A DNA stretch of 64,000 nt, taken from NCBI RefSeq assembly GCF_051622035.1, contig NC_135360.1, positions 28,785,206 to 28,849,205 on the forward strand, written 5' to 3'. Below, piece by piece: positions 42,792 to 54,904 of this stretch; the first letter of the stretch is position 1; the number at the start of each line of letters is the position of its first letter. The notes under the pieces are model-generated. The model was not told the origin of the DNA and did not search any database. It saw only the letters and a program-made list of their open reading frames with translations. Origin of the DNA: Arctopsyche grandis. Lineage: Eukaryota > Arthropoda > Insecta > Trichoptera > Hydropsychidae. The position numbers were made by a program, and so were the translations under genes.

Positions 42792-45303
42792 TTAAACAGC
42801 TAAAGGATCCGACAGAACATCACTATCCAATCTAACCTTCGGCAAAATAGCAACAAATTTTTTCTGTAGGGTGTTTTGATGCCGAATTTTCTTCTTGGCA
42901 AACTTCTTTTGATTCTTACATTTCATATCGACTTTATTCGCAGAATTGACGTTCTTTCCAAACATTTTGACAGAGTTTGCCAACGCAATTTCACACTTCA
43001 TCTTCGAGTAAGTCTTCAACATTGTTCTAACGGCCGGGACGAACAATTTACTCTGATTCTTTAAGCCGTCGTTCAAGGCATCGAAAAATTTCATCAGCTG
43101 TTTACTTTCTTTGTCAGACAGCTCCAAAATTGGCCTCTCTTCTACATGTTCGACATCGTTTAGCGGTGAATCAGGAGCGGGTGATTCATCTTGTTCGGTG
43201 TCCGGTTCCGAGCCAGTAGCTATAAGATGCAGCATGTCTTTAAAATTTTGTGGGGCATTTACACCATCGGTTGGGTTTTCGATTTGATTAATTACACCAC
43301 ATAAATGTTTACACAACTGTCCAGTTTTTCCTGTATCGCATGAGCAAATGCAATGCTTCACATCCACCATGTATTTTATACTATAATCCGACTCGCTCGG
43401 AACAAAATAACAAGTATTGTCAATTTCGCTTGGTATTATCATACTTGGATTGATGATACATGTAGGCGGAATATATTTATAAAGTAGACTCTTGCAGACT
43501 TTTCCTCTTGAATAGTCTATGAGTCTCCTTTTAACGTACGCTTCGTAATGAACCAGGATGAAATCGATGAGTTGTGTCAGATCGTAGTTTTGTATTCGCT
43601 CCATTAAACATTCTTTCATTATTTTGAAAGTGACTTCAACGTAATTGAAAGCGCAATTTTCATTTACAGGAACGTTGCTGCGGTATGCCGAAGACCACAG
43701 CGGTCTGTTCGGCCACATTGTTTCTAAATAAGTAACGAATTTTGGTAATATTGCATACTTCTTATGCAGATACGTATAAAGATCCCACAGATCTTTTTCA
43801 GTCGGACAATATATTAACTGCTTAACGCTATAGTAAATTTCCTCTCTCATCGATTTAGGCACATTGTTATTGCAATTCAACCAATTCCAGGCACACTTTA
43901 CAACGTGACATTGACAAAGCAGTATCGAAGACTTAGGCCAATGCAATTTGATAGACTCTTGCTTCTTAGCATCGTCATCAGTCATGAAAACGAAAGGAAA
44001 ACTTTGACAGTAGAAGGATTTATCGACAGGGAAGCAAAGCTTCAGATTAGCCAAAGCTGCGATTAAAACGTCTTGTTTGTCGGAATCGGTGATGATGCAT
44101 CCTAAAGGAACAGCCCCGGCCGGTGTTGGTGATATAATAAAATATATCTTGTGACTCTTTTTGGCGATGCTTCCGTACGATTCCATGATGGCTATTTGTG
44201 AAGAGTGCGGTAAAAATTCATGCGCTCTCGACATAATCGGAGAGCATATTGTTACGAATTTGTGTTCACCGATCGCACCCACTTCAGCTCGTCCAATAGA
44301 TACCGAATTATTATAATTATTCAACAGATCTTCTAAGCTAGGTTTAAATGCGAGATTTTTAGAATTTGTCACACCGAACGTTTGATTGAATAGATACTGC
44401 ACTTGGGATATGGCCGGAACGTAAAATCTATCCGATGCAATTTCAAAATACTTTTCATCGTAATCTAAAAACAATTCCAACTTGATGCTTTCTAGAGCCG
44501 AAGCTGCTGTGTGACCTTTTTTAAACAAAATAACGAGTTTTTCTTTGATATCATTGCTGAGAGGTCTAAAGCGTAAAACTTCCGCTGTATCAAGTGGATG
44601 ATTGTGTATATATTTTAACTCCACAAAACACGGCCATTCTATTAGAGATGGGTCTGAGCTTCTGAATCCTCTTGCTTTTGATTTCTTTATATATCTGCAA
44701 TATTAAATGATTATGAATTTAAATATATAATAAGGATTTTGATATTAATTAAAAATAGAACATATAAAAAACCTTTTTATTGTTAGAAGTAAAGTTGAAG
44801 GACATCCGGTATGTTTAGAAATGTGATTTTTCTTGCGTTCATGTGCTGTTTTGAATTTGTAATTGTCAACATTGTGTTGACATTTCATTGCTATTTTATA
44901 TATGTTGCATTTTCCAGATGCTGGATATGTTCTGCGTACTCTCCATGTAGTAAGGGTGCATTCCCCAAATTTTGATATCCATTTCTGAAATTTTGATACA
45001 TAAAAACAATTAATCTAAAAAATAAACAAAACATTCAAAAATTCATATATAAAATTGTTGTTGATAAATATGTAAGTCAAAAAACAAAAAGTTGACTTAA
45101 TAGTTATTAATTAAATAGAAAATTATAGATTTTTTCATTTAAATGCAATATACCTTGGCATCGTCTTCGGTGTGGATTTTCTTAATGTTTATGGTACATT
45201 TGAATTCTTGTTCATTCATATATTCATAGTCCCCAACAAACAAGTACTCATATTCAAATGGAAGCACACTTATTATTTTATCTTTGTCAGACACGAGTGA
45301 CAT
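42792..45303 (-). CDS. MULE-superfamily transposase with SWIM zinc finger
   Basis: Exons in transcript order 45154-45303, 44773-44984 and 42792-44694, all GT-AG, give 754 residues with no internal stop. The N-terminal part (51-160) is a zinc-binding DNA-binding region of the FLYWCH/WRKY-like kind usual in this family (CNIYKIAMKCQHN, HTGCPSTLLL, YIHNHPLD). The MULE catalytic domain follows (about 280-395: SPTPAGAVPLGCIIT, VFMTDDDA, LLCQCHVVKCAWNWL), then a SWIM finger at 571-584 (CSC-x8-CKH) and a basic C-terminus. The first catalytic position, normally Asp in the VDxTG motif, reads MESYGS here, that is Glu at 292. Transposases of this type cut and paste elements flanked by 9-bp duplications. 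A truncated copy at 30.5 kb shows that the family moved; an intact frame with the Asp change leaves domestication open. Confidence 0.9.
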
Positions 45304-45485
45304 TTAAAACACTTAAGTAACTGTAAAAATGTTTGTTTAATTGAAATTACATATAAACGTCAAAACATCAACGAAAACAGAGCAGTTATTTAGAAACGTC
45401 AAAATAGTGCCATGGCAACGATTGTACTTTTGTAGAACTTAACACATCAAAATACAGCCTTTATATGTACGTATGTATTTTAAGA

Positions 45486-45689
45486 GGTAATTGGACTATT
45501 CGTCACATTGGGGTGGTCACAAAGACAATTTTTGCCATGAAAATCGCGAATACACAACATTTGGCACTCAAGTTCTCGTTACTATGATAAATATCGTTAG
45601 TATGATGGACTTTTCGGCTGCCAGATGTTCCGTTATAGCGATTTTAGTGACTTTGTGACGAATAATTTGTGACCAGTAATCACCGAACC
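45486..45689. mobile_element. MULE miniature element, 204 bp, TSD ATTTTAAGA
   Basis: Begins GGTAATTGGACTATTCGTC and ends GTAATCACCGAACC. Both sides carry ATTTTAAGA (45477-45485, 45690-45698), a perfect 9-bp duplication. Its body matches 9315-9510 in inverse orientation. Confidence 0.88.
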
Positions 45690-45771
45690 ATTTTAAGAAT
45701 GAGAAATATTTATCTTTACATGAAGAAGAATCGATTTCAATAGTGTGTAATAATATATTTATTTATTTATT

Positions 45772-46222
45772 TTACATACATATATACATATATTCCAGGA
45801 AGGCCTAACAGGTAAACACCAATGCGCCTTTCTGGCCAATTACAAACAATGCAGCATTTTTATTACACAAGTCACTGAATCATGAGACACTAAAGAGTTT
45901 GAAATTAACGAGACATTTATGAATTTAAACTTGTACATAAATTTTTATTGTACTTAAATCATACTAAAGTAGTGGAGACATAGTAGGTAGGATGGTTTTT
46001 AGCCAATTTAATGGAAGAACCGTTTCAACAATGAAATCAGATAAATTGACAAACTCTGAGAGAAAACGATCGATCTGGAGTCGCAAATATCCAAGTCTGA
46101 ACAGCAGCATTACAGATAATATATTCAGAATAAATTCCTTTCAATCGAGGTCAACTCACAGGACCGAACCCGACGACCTCTCGATGCTAGGTAAAAACCT
46201 AATCACCATGCTGCTGGCTGGA
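45772..46222 (-). repeat. tRNA-derived SINE
   Basis: Minus orientation: tail hairpin CCAGGAAGGC... at about 45795, the common body, and a head ending in the inverse of CAGCCAGCAGCATGGTG near 46222. Confidence 0.75.
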
Positions 46223-46470
46223 TATAATAGGTTCCAGTGGCGGTTCGTGGGAATTCACAGTGGCGGGTCTGCAGAGATGGATCAGGAATCGGGATGTAAT
46301 AGCTTATTTACTATACCAGTGACTGAATGCAAACAAAAATAGCATGCATATGTTTTATATTGGGAGGGCTGCAGCTGCAGCTGAGGGCTGATAGGTTCAT
46401 TCACAATAGGTAACAAACTTATTGGAAAATCGTATTATATAAAAAAATAAGTACCAAATGTACTAGATAA

Positions 46471-46634
<164 letters not shown>

Positions 46635-46696
46635 CAAATACTATTAAACACAATTGATTTCAACGTTAATCATTAGTTACTTCATATATATTTTAT

Positions 46697-46934
46697 GGTA
46701 AACGGACTACTAGTCATATGTGAACCAGTCACAGGACAACCGGTTACTTTAGATCGGTCACACTAAATCTGGTCACGAGAAAACTGGTCACACCCTAAAA
46801 TCGGTCACGAGAAAACTGATTAACCGATTTTAGGCTGTGACCAGTTTTAGTGTGACGGGTGATCACGTGTGACCGATCTAGAGCCCACTGGTTGTCCTGT
46901 GACCGGTTCACATATGACTAGTAATCACCGAACC
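46697..46934. mobile_element. MULE foldback miniature element, 238 bp, TSD ATATTTTAT
   Basis: Ends GGTAAACGG and CCGAACC, flanked by ATATTTTAT on both sides (46688-46696, 46935-46943), a perfect 9-bp duplication. The whole element folds on itself: GTCATATGTGAACC at the left is inverted at the right, and GGTCAC recurs every 15-20 bp along both arms. Confidence 0.88.
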
Positions 46935-47073
46935 ATATTTTATTTTCTAACAGCTATGGCCGTCTTCATATGAATTATATGCAACACATAAGTTTGACAG
47001 CTGACTTTGACAGAGCTAACCTATACATTGAACTGTCACGAGTCTTGCATTGGATACAGTTTGTTTGATCAAT

Positions 47074-47692
47074 ATGTTCTCTAGTATCATTAAAAATCGA
47101 TACAATGCGTTAAGAATTGTGCCAACGCTTATCAAAAGTCGTCAAATAAGTGTCAAATCACAAATTCGGATACTAAACTCACACATAATATCACAGCGGC
47201 ACTTTGATTTTAAAAATGGTCAAGCGGTGAAGTTTAGTATTGATGTCGGCAGTAAAATAGATCCATTGAAGTTCGAAGAAGTTTGTGAAGATACTCTAGA
47301 ATCTTTATGTGATTATTTCGAAGAGTTGATAGAGAATTGTACACATTTAAAGGGAGCCGATGTTACATACGGGGTGAAGATATATTTGTTGATGTTTTGC
47401 TTTGATTTGGTGTAGATCTTTCATAAATGACTATTTTTAGGATGGTGTATTGACTGTCGCTTTTGGCGAGCCGTATGGAACTTATGTTATAAATCGACAG
47501 ACTCCGAATAGACAAATTTGGTTGAGCTCGCCGACCTCAGGCCCAAAGCGTTACGATTTTGCAGACAAAAATAGCGGATGTTGGATATATAAACACGACG
47601 GAGTTCCACTTCATAAGCTGTTAGAGGAAGAAATTAATCTCATAGTTAAAACGAAAGTTGATTTTTCTAAATGTTCTTATAGTTTGGTTTAA
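47074..47692 (+). CDS. fxn: Frataxin, mitochondrial
   Basis: Exons 47074-47373 and 47441-47692 (GT-AG, phase 0) give 183 residues. The ATG at 47074 is the first in frame after a TGA at 47029. Residues 1-44 are basic and hydroxylated without acidic residues, a typical mitochondrial import sequence. The mature part opens with the acidic helix ([19 protein letters not shown]) that binds iron and the Fe-S assembly complex. It then gives the beta-sheet core with [27 protein letters not shown] and [11 protein letters not shown], the family signature. Frataxin activates cysteine desulfurase during Fe-S cluster synthesis in the matrix. AATAAA lies at 47740-47745, and the next gene starts only 112 bp after the stop codon on the same strand. 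Confidence 0.96.
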
Positions 47693-47739
47693 TTTGTTGT
47701 TTTTTTTTGTGCACTGTTATGTTAGTAAAATTATAAAAT

Positions 47740-47745
47740 AATAAA
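47740..47745 (+). promoter_or_regulatory. Polyadenylation signal of frataxin
   Basis: AATAAA 48 bases after the frataxin stop codon and 60 bases before the next start codon. Confidence 0.6.
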
Positions 47746-47804
47746 TTTTGTTAAATATATTTTGGTTTTTTGGTTTATATTGTTTTACAATCTAATAAGC
47801 AAAC

Positions 47805-50800
47805 ATGGAGGTAATGGAAGAAGGAAATTTGATGGACAGAGTTCCTATATTGCTACAGAGAGACCTTCAATACTATCAAGTAAATATATGTAGATGTGAA
47901 AAAATATAATCTTAATATGATTAAAGTTTTTAACGACACATCTTTGAAATTAGGAACACCAAACAGTTCTACAAGAGAGTATTTGTAGTGGCGTTGTTGG
48001 CGGACGTCTGGATTTTCCCCGAAATGCTTCATTCGCTTCCGTTAAATTAGTCACATGGTGGGAGGAAGAATTTGTTTCAGCTTTTAGGTAATAATATAAT
48101 ACATTTTGACACTACAATCCGATATTCTATTGTGTTGTAAAATAAGTTATTAATATTTAGGGTCGGATCAGGTTTGTTGAATGGTAATGTTGATGACGAA
48201 GAAGCTCACGGAGGTTGTGGTGGTGTCGTTAAAGGTTCTGATCCGGATAGATTCGTATCTATGATCGTCAAATCTTCAGAGCAATTACTTGGTTGGTATA
48301 TAATTTGTGAATATATATTGAATATTTCACGAATTTAATATGATTCTACATATATTTTAGAACATCTTCACGTATTGAGTCAAGAAGCATTAGATCATGC
48401 AGATTTGCCAGTTTTGACAGCTACGTTAGGAGCTTCAGCACTGATAAAGAACAGTCTGTATTGTTATATTCAAGGTTCACAGCATACCGGAAATAGTGAA
48501 AGAACAGTATCTTTACAGGTATATATTTTTTAATTTAAAAGTAATTCATCATCATCATCATCTAAATATTCACCATCCACCTCTGGATGACGGCCTCTCC
48601 AACACGCTTCCACTCGTCTCTGTTTTGCGCAACTCTCATCCATCGAACCCCACACATTTTCCTATTTTCGTCTACGCATCTTCCCTGCGGTCTTCTTTTT
48701 ACCCTTTTGCATTCTTTCGGGTACCATTCAAGCACTTCTTTTGTCCACCTTTCGTCCATTCTTCTAGTCACGTGGCCCGCCCATTGCCATTTCAGTCTCT
48801 ACTCTATCCACTACGTCCACTACCCTTGTCATACTCACCCACGTGTTCCGCTTCCTGTCTTTCCTCGCTATGCCGAGCATACAGCATTCCATACTTATTA
48901 GAGTGCTTGAACTTTGTGTAGCATCTTGGCGTTCAGTGTTCAAGTTTCACATCCATACATCATCACTGGCATTTATCGAAGATCTTTTTTTACTGGCAGA
49001 GTGGCATTTTTAATGTAAAAACAACATTCATTCGTCCAAATGCACTCCATCCTAATTTCATACGTCTCTTTATCTCTTCATCTTTACTACCAGACATGTC
49101 AATTATTTTACCTAAATTATGTATGTGAAAACATGGGATATTAAAACCATCTTAATTTCAATTCAGGCGACACAAAAGACGTATTCAGAAATGGCAGAAG
49201 CATTGGCCGAACGTCTTCTAGATCTTCATGGAAGGTTATTGACTTTGTATGTATTGCAAGGTTCTTCCGGTGAATCTGGTTCGTCCTCGGTCAGAATGTG
49301 GTGGCTCTATATGCAAGGTTAGAATCTATTTCAATATACTTCATATGTTTTAATGTAATATATGAACTAGAAAGTGTTCATTTTAGGTACGCGCCAAGAT
49401 TTGTGGGATACAGTGCCTCCAAAGATGGCTCAACGTGTCTTTGCTGGAATGCTCAATGAAACTTTGACCATATTAACTGTACGATATACTCAGGTATATA
49501 ATTTTGGTATGAACTGTTATTAATTTGTATGGAGAATTTCATATGGATAAATATGATATACAATATTTCAGGAATTATCAGACCATAGGAAAAATCCTAT
49601 TATGGTTAACGATATACTTAATATACTTCTGTGCGTTTCTCAACTGTTACCTGCCGTGTGCGAACGAGGCGAAGAACTCATCGGACTCAATATATCTTCA
49701 CTCAGTAAAATAATAAGGGATGTGCATGCTAAATGTCACGAATTGTTGATATGTTTGCTTTTGCGCGGTGCACCTTTACATTGTATTTATAAAGTATGAC
49801 CATTATTATAATATAATCGAATTATTCTTGACTCCATATTCTTATTATGAAATTATATCGTTTTATTTTTATCAGGTCTTTAAACAACCCACTGGAGTAC
49901 CTCTGTTTGAAAGCAGACCTGGTTATCCATCTCTGTGGTACATTTTATCCATGCCGCATTTGTTTCAAACAAATTCTTCAGATCGGACGGCATTGTCATG
50001 CAAAGATTTATCATCTTCTACAGCAATTGCTTTGGAATTATATGTCCTACTGTCGCAACCTCAACCCCTTTGGCCACTACTTCTAAAGGTACTATTGAAT
50101 CGTTATTGAAGATCATAATGAAATCAATGAAACAATTTTTATTTTTATTAGGTACTATTAATGAGGGATTGCTATGTGTCTTCAAATTTATTGAAACATT
50201 GCATGAAAGAGTTACCAAACGATTTAATAGATCTGTCTGGCAAAAGTGATCAATCGGCGTCTTGTGGAAGTTTCCTATGCGCAAAAGATGGATCTTGTCT
50301 CACTGAAAGAAAAGTCACATTCAAAGATGGTATACCAACAAATTTATTTATTTATTTTTAATCTATACCAAGAAGGCCTAACAGGCAATCCCAATGCACC
50401 TTCCTGGCCAGAAACATTGTACATTTGATACAGTAAATACATATCAATTAACACCCACAGAGACATCTATGGTCAAATTTGTAAATGTGCAACATTTTTA
50501 TACAATTAAGCGAAATTTGACATTGCTCAAAACTCGAGATTTGCGAGAAAATAGTTAAGGTTGCCAATTTGTTGGAACCGTTTCAATGAAAATCAGATAA
50601 ATTGGCAAATTATGATAGGAAACGATTGACCTGGAGTCACAAATCCAAGGTTTGGCCAGCAGAAGCCAGTGGAATTTGAACCCGTGACCACTTTGTTCCA
50701 AGCATTATATGTTAACTAGTTCCAAGCATATCTGTTGGTTGATATTGATATTTATTCTGCTGGTTGATATATTGATATTTAAATCAATAAATTTAATATT

Positions 50801-53785
50801 TTTATCATAAAAATATTACTCACTTTTTTAAGAACCTTCCATGTCAATACCGACAACTGAACCGTCAAATAAAATGAATGCCGAAGTGGTAAAAGCTCTG
50901 ACTTACATAGTCGTATCGGCTTGTTCTGAAAAGGATATGAAACGAGCCTTAATCGAAGCACTCGAATCCACCGGTACAACCTGGTCTGCAAGTTTGGACA
51001 GACGTCAGGTTAGAAATGTTCGATTCGGCTAAACATATTTGTTATTTATTGGTTAGTAATCATTTTAAAATTTGTAGCTGTGGGTTTTGAAGCATCCACC
51101 TTGGTTGGCTGGTATTTTAGAACTGGTATCACCTATTTTACCGTCCATCGCTCAAACCTTGATCAATGCATTTCAAACTGGAGCCTCAATGTATCAGGTA
51201 GCTTAATTGAATTCTGGTGTTTTTATATTTTTGTAAATATAATAAGAAATAATTTTGCTTTCAGGCTATGTCTTTGTGTCTTACATGCTTTTCTCAATTG
51301 TGGGATTGTGTGCCGCGTTCACTTTTCACAATTTCAAAGCTGATATCTGAAATATTACCAGCTACGTCTACGCCGGTGGCAGATTCAGTTTTGTTGCAAT
51401 TTTTATTGATGGCTCTGTATGAGGAGCTGATTTCTATATCTGGAACTACAGCAAAAGATATTAAACGTAATTTTTAATTTTAAGTTTATTTTGTCATATG
51501 GTTTAATTTCGGACATTCTTTATATTATATTATAGAAAATGTATAATTATAGCTGACGGACCTGAAGCAAACATTCCCAATGCGAAAGATGCAAAAAAGA
51601 CGAATCCAAAAAAGGATAAGAAGAAACCTCTACGCCGTAAAGAAAAATCAATGTCGGAAGATAGAACGAGTGAGAGATTTTCTTATTTTATTTTAATTTA
51701 GTTTAGATTTGTGTTGTATTAAAATTTGGCCGCTTTCAGATACTTTATATTCTGTGAGTTTTGACGGAAGTTTAAGCAGCGTATCATCTGTTGCTTTAGC
51801 GATAGCCGAAGCATTGTGTTCGATCGACGAAGAAAACAAGCACACAGAACAAATACAAAACTTCATTAAGCAAACTCAACAATCTGTAGAGAATATTGAA
51901 GATTTTGGTCTCGAAGGGATTGTGGAGTTAATGGGAAAATCATACCCGGTACATATTTTCATTTTGTCCCTTTTATTCAATATTTGTATTATACATATAC
52001 ATATATACATATGTATGTTATAGTCGACGTGTATTTTCAGTTGTAATATATATGTATTCCAACTGGCGCTTTAGGTCATTCATATTCGAATACAATTCAA
52101 CTAGTAAATTATAGCTCTAAAAGCGCAAATACACTTTCAATAATGTGCGCCAGTGTAATATAACAGTTAAAGGTCTGACCGCACTATACGGCCGTCGACT
52201 GCTGCAGCACGACACAATACGGCAAAGTTGATACAAAAGGCAACTCTGTCGCGTGACGCGTAGTGCGTTATATCTCATACAATTTCATACAAACAATATT
52301 TGGCCGCACGCTGCCGTTCGTGTCGCAGACGCATAGTGCGGTCAGACCTTAATTCTTGACAGTGCTGATGTTTTTACGAATGCTTTAGAATTCAGTAATG
52401 CGTTAACATTTTCTAGCTATTACGAATTATGGTAATGAGCATCGTATTACGAAACCTCTAAGAAAGTATTCAAAACAAAAATGTGACTTTCTAGCTCAAT
52501 TTACTAGTCGAGTGACGTTTTCACAAAAACCTAACCTCTCCATCTTGAATATAGTTGAACTGCATTTTCAGTTGTAATATATTTGGACCAGTTGGAATGC
52601 AATTCGCCATATGAATCAACTTACGTGAGTTAGACGGAATATATTCCAACTAGTCAAAATATATTACAATATAGATGAAAATACACTTCAACTACAACGC
52701 TAGTTGATACCAGGTTAGATGGACTATGTGTATTCCAACTAGTCATAATATTGTTAATAGGGGTGGGTGGAGGATCCAAATAAAAGGCCAAAGTCACTTC
52801 ACAGCATTTATTGGTGATTGAGGAGATACAGATACGCCAGTGCTCCGTCCAGAATGCCTTGAATGCCTTGAGTACCCTTTTATAAAGGACAGGTCACTCC
52901 CTGCATCTTCGACGTCCGGTTGCTTCCCTATTGCTTAGGCGTGTACTCGGATATGCATTCCCACGACACTCAGTCCCACGCTATCGCTGTCAGTTCTGAG
53001 AAGGGACCGGGTGCCGACTTGCACTTAGCCTGGAGATAATCCTCGAAAACCAATTATAATGGCGGCTCCTTCCTCCCAGCACATGCTACAATATATTACA
53101 ACTGGAAGATACACTTCAACTGTAACATATGTATACATATTTACATAAAATGTAGATACAAAATGGATATATAATATTGGTAAAATAAATGGTTTATTTT
53201 AAGAACAATCCTGTCGTCGAGTGTGTTGAATTACCTGACGGTTCAGAAGTAATGGTGAGCCAATTGTTAATGACGAGTGCAGGGAAGCACAGCTTACAAG
53301 TTAGTTTCCAGTATTAATCAATACTTCCAAAAAAAAATGTGTTTGGCTATATTGAGAATTATTTCAGGTAATGCATCATTATATGTTGAAACATTCCGAT
53401 TGGATACTGGGTGAATTGGGCGCTTCAGATCATCTGCCCTTGATCGGTGAAAAAACAGTGCCAGTCAGCTCGGTCTCTCTTATCTACACTATGTTCTATA
53501 TCGGAAGACGACCGTTCGATCAGGTTTGATTATTTTGAGATATAATGTGTATATTCTAAGTTGCTGATGTATTTTGAAGTATGGGTGTTGTTTGTATTTA
53601 AGTTCCTAAGTAATTCTTGGGATTTCGATTGGTCTGCTTTGTTGAACACTCCGATGTCGTTATCTGCGGAACGAGCTTGGGGTCAGATTTCGAGGAGGCC
53701 AGAATTTCAGAACAACGCTATCCTGTCTCTTCCTGATGCTGCAATGATAGCTGCTATTACTACGCACATCAAGGATATGATGTAG
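47805..53785 (+). CDS. KIAA0825: KIAA0825 (DUF4495) homologue
   Basis: Exons: 47805-47879, 47954-48087, 48161-48291, 48361-48518, 49167-49317, 49387-49493, 49572-49793, 49876-50088, 50152-50329, 50833-51008, 51078-51197, 51265-51466, 51553-51669, 51740-51948, 53204-53299, 53368-53523, 53603-53785. All are GT-AG and in phase, giving 875 residues. The ATG has a good context (CAAACATG). Recalled vertebrate KIAA0825 motifs fit in order: DLWDTVPPKMAQ (about 220-231), a Leu/Cys-rich block, APLHCIYKVFKQ, LLSQPQPLWPLLLKVLL (about 383-400) and a C-terminal WDFDWSALL. The protein is alpha-helical without membrane segments or catalytic motifs. Residues 623-661 are Lys-rich (KKDKKKPLRRKEK). The molecular function is unknown; human variants are linked to postaxial polydactyly. 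It is shorter than the roughly 1,275-residue human protein, apparently lacking N-terminal sequence. Introns 4, 9 and 14 hold transposons. Confidence 0.88.
48548..49110 (-). pseudogene. RTE-type LINE 3' fragment in intron 4
   Basis: The minus strand encodes the end of a LINE ORF in broken frames: KRRMKLGWSAFGRMN near 49060, then DERWTKEVLEWYPKECKR and GVRWMRVAQNRDEWKRVGEA, ending about 48562. It finishes in a (GAT)n tail at 48550, as RTE elements do. It inserted antisense between exons 4 and 5 of the host gene. Confidence 0.85.
50362..50695 (-). repeat. tRNA-derived SINE in intron 9
   Basis: Minus orientation: tail CCAAGAAGGC...GCACCTTCCTGG at 50368-50408 and a head near 50690 with inverse B-box GGTCACGGGTTCAAATTCC. 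Confidence 0.7.
52170..52350. mobile_element. 181-bp TIR element (AAGGTCTGACCGCAC)
   Basis: Perfect terminal inverted repeat AAGGTCTGACCGCACTAT / ATAGTGCGGTCAGACCTT, 18 bp. It is GC-richer than its host. The related host copy (inverse of 9690-9740) lacks it, showing that it is an insertion. The duplication is probably TTAA-like but cannot be delimited. Confidence 0.75.
52752..53090 (-). mobile_element. Solo LTR, 339 bp, TSD ATAT, in intron 14
   Basis: Starts TGTTAATAGGGGTGG and ends CACATGCTACA; ATAT at 52748-52751 and 53091-53094. It is antisense to the host gene. Confidence 0.85.
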
Positions 53786-53875
53786 TCTAGTTTTCATTGT
53801 TTTGCACTCCTTGTATATTTTGTTTAACATGCTTGATAGGTTTTGAACTTATGTATATCCAAGTGAATATTTTGC

Positions 53876-53881
53876 AATAAA
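53876..53881 (+). promoter_or_regulatory. Polyadenylation signal of the KIAA0825-like gene
   Basis: AATAAA 91 bases downstream of the stop codon. Confidence 0.55.
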
Positions 53882-54403
53882 AAATAAGCTGGTTGCTTAC
53901 TCTTATAATGTATTTATATATGCACAATGTATTTATAATGAGCTTTCTGAATTTTATTTTAATGAAGTTAAATAAAAGAGGACAAAACAACTACATATAC
54001 TTGTTCATTGATTAATAGCAAAGTTTTGAATAAAAAGGCAAAATGAGTTAAAAAATAATAATTTTGGTCTGGGCGTCTGGCGCTGGTATGCTGGCTTAAA
54101 TCCTGGTGGACCGATTTATATAGGTTGGCTGTGTAATGCGTAGCTTGGCTGGTTAAATCATGCTCTCAGAGATTCCTATTACTTTTCCAAAAACCTAAGT
54201 TGCATGATTGCATCATCGCGTTCCTGTATGAGCATGCAGAGCCACCCTTGCCTGAAATTATCTTCGCTAACATAAGGGCAAAGAAACAATTCAACTCGCT
54301 CCGTAGACCCTAAATCGAGTAACCTTGGGGCATAGCTACACAACGAATAACCTCGAGTCCGTAGGAACTCCCGAAAGCATGTTGATATCACTCAACCAAT
54401 ATG

Positions 54404-54870
54404 TTAGCCAGCAGTATGGCTAATATATGGCCTCGGTGGTTGCGTTTATGTTAAGCACCGAGAGATTACCGGGTTCGATCCCGAGCTAATATTTAATACT
54501 GCTGGTCAGACTTAGATATTTGTGACTCCAAGTCGATAGTTTCTTATCAGAGTTTGTCAATTTATCTGATTTAATTGTTGAAACGGTTCCTCCATCAAAT
54601 TGCCAAAAATTATCCTACGCGCTATGTCACAAAAATCTGAATTTGATTTATGTACAATATGTAAAAAATAAATTATGTTCAAGTCTAAATCCATAGGATT
54701 AATTCATTGTAAATTTTGTGCTCTTCCGTATCTCGCAATAGAGCGATTTATGTAATAAAAATGCTGTTATGTTTTTAATTAATTGTCTAGGAAGGCGCAT
54801 TGGGGTGTACCTGTTAGACCTTCCTGGTATATATCTATGTAAAATAAAATAAAATAAACCAGTGCAGTTC
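54404..54870 (+). repeat. tRNA-derived SINE, nearly complete
   Basis: AGCCAGCAGTATGGC head, A-box region CCTCGGTGGTTGCG, B-box GGTTCGATCCC (54472-54482), the common body, a tail hairpin with GGAAGGCGCATTGGGG...CCTTCC (about 54790-54827), and an (AAAAT)n end. The best reference copy in the window. Confidence 0.85.
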
Positions 54871-54904
54871 AGACAACCCTTCCGCCGAACTAGCCCCTTC
54901 GTTG

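Larger units (their letters stand above)
52018..53135. mobile_element. Inverted-repeat element in intron 14, carrying two nested insertions
   Basis: Same family as 9091-9856: left GTTATAGTCGACGTGTATTT, right inverse of CACTTCAACTGTAAC, with repeated CAGTTGTAATATAT blocks. It is interrupted by a 181-bp palindromic element (52170-52350) and a solo LTR (52752-53090). It fills most of the intron between exons 14 and 15. Confidence 0.65.

Noticed and set aside
48496-48921. 141-codon plus-strand frame
   Set aside because: Antisense of the RTE LINE fragment, which has the recognisable protein on the minus strand.
54404-54490. Possible tRNA gene (A and B boxes)
   Set aside because: No cloverleaf closes; it is the head of a SINE present in many copies.
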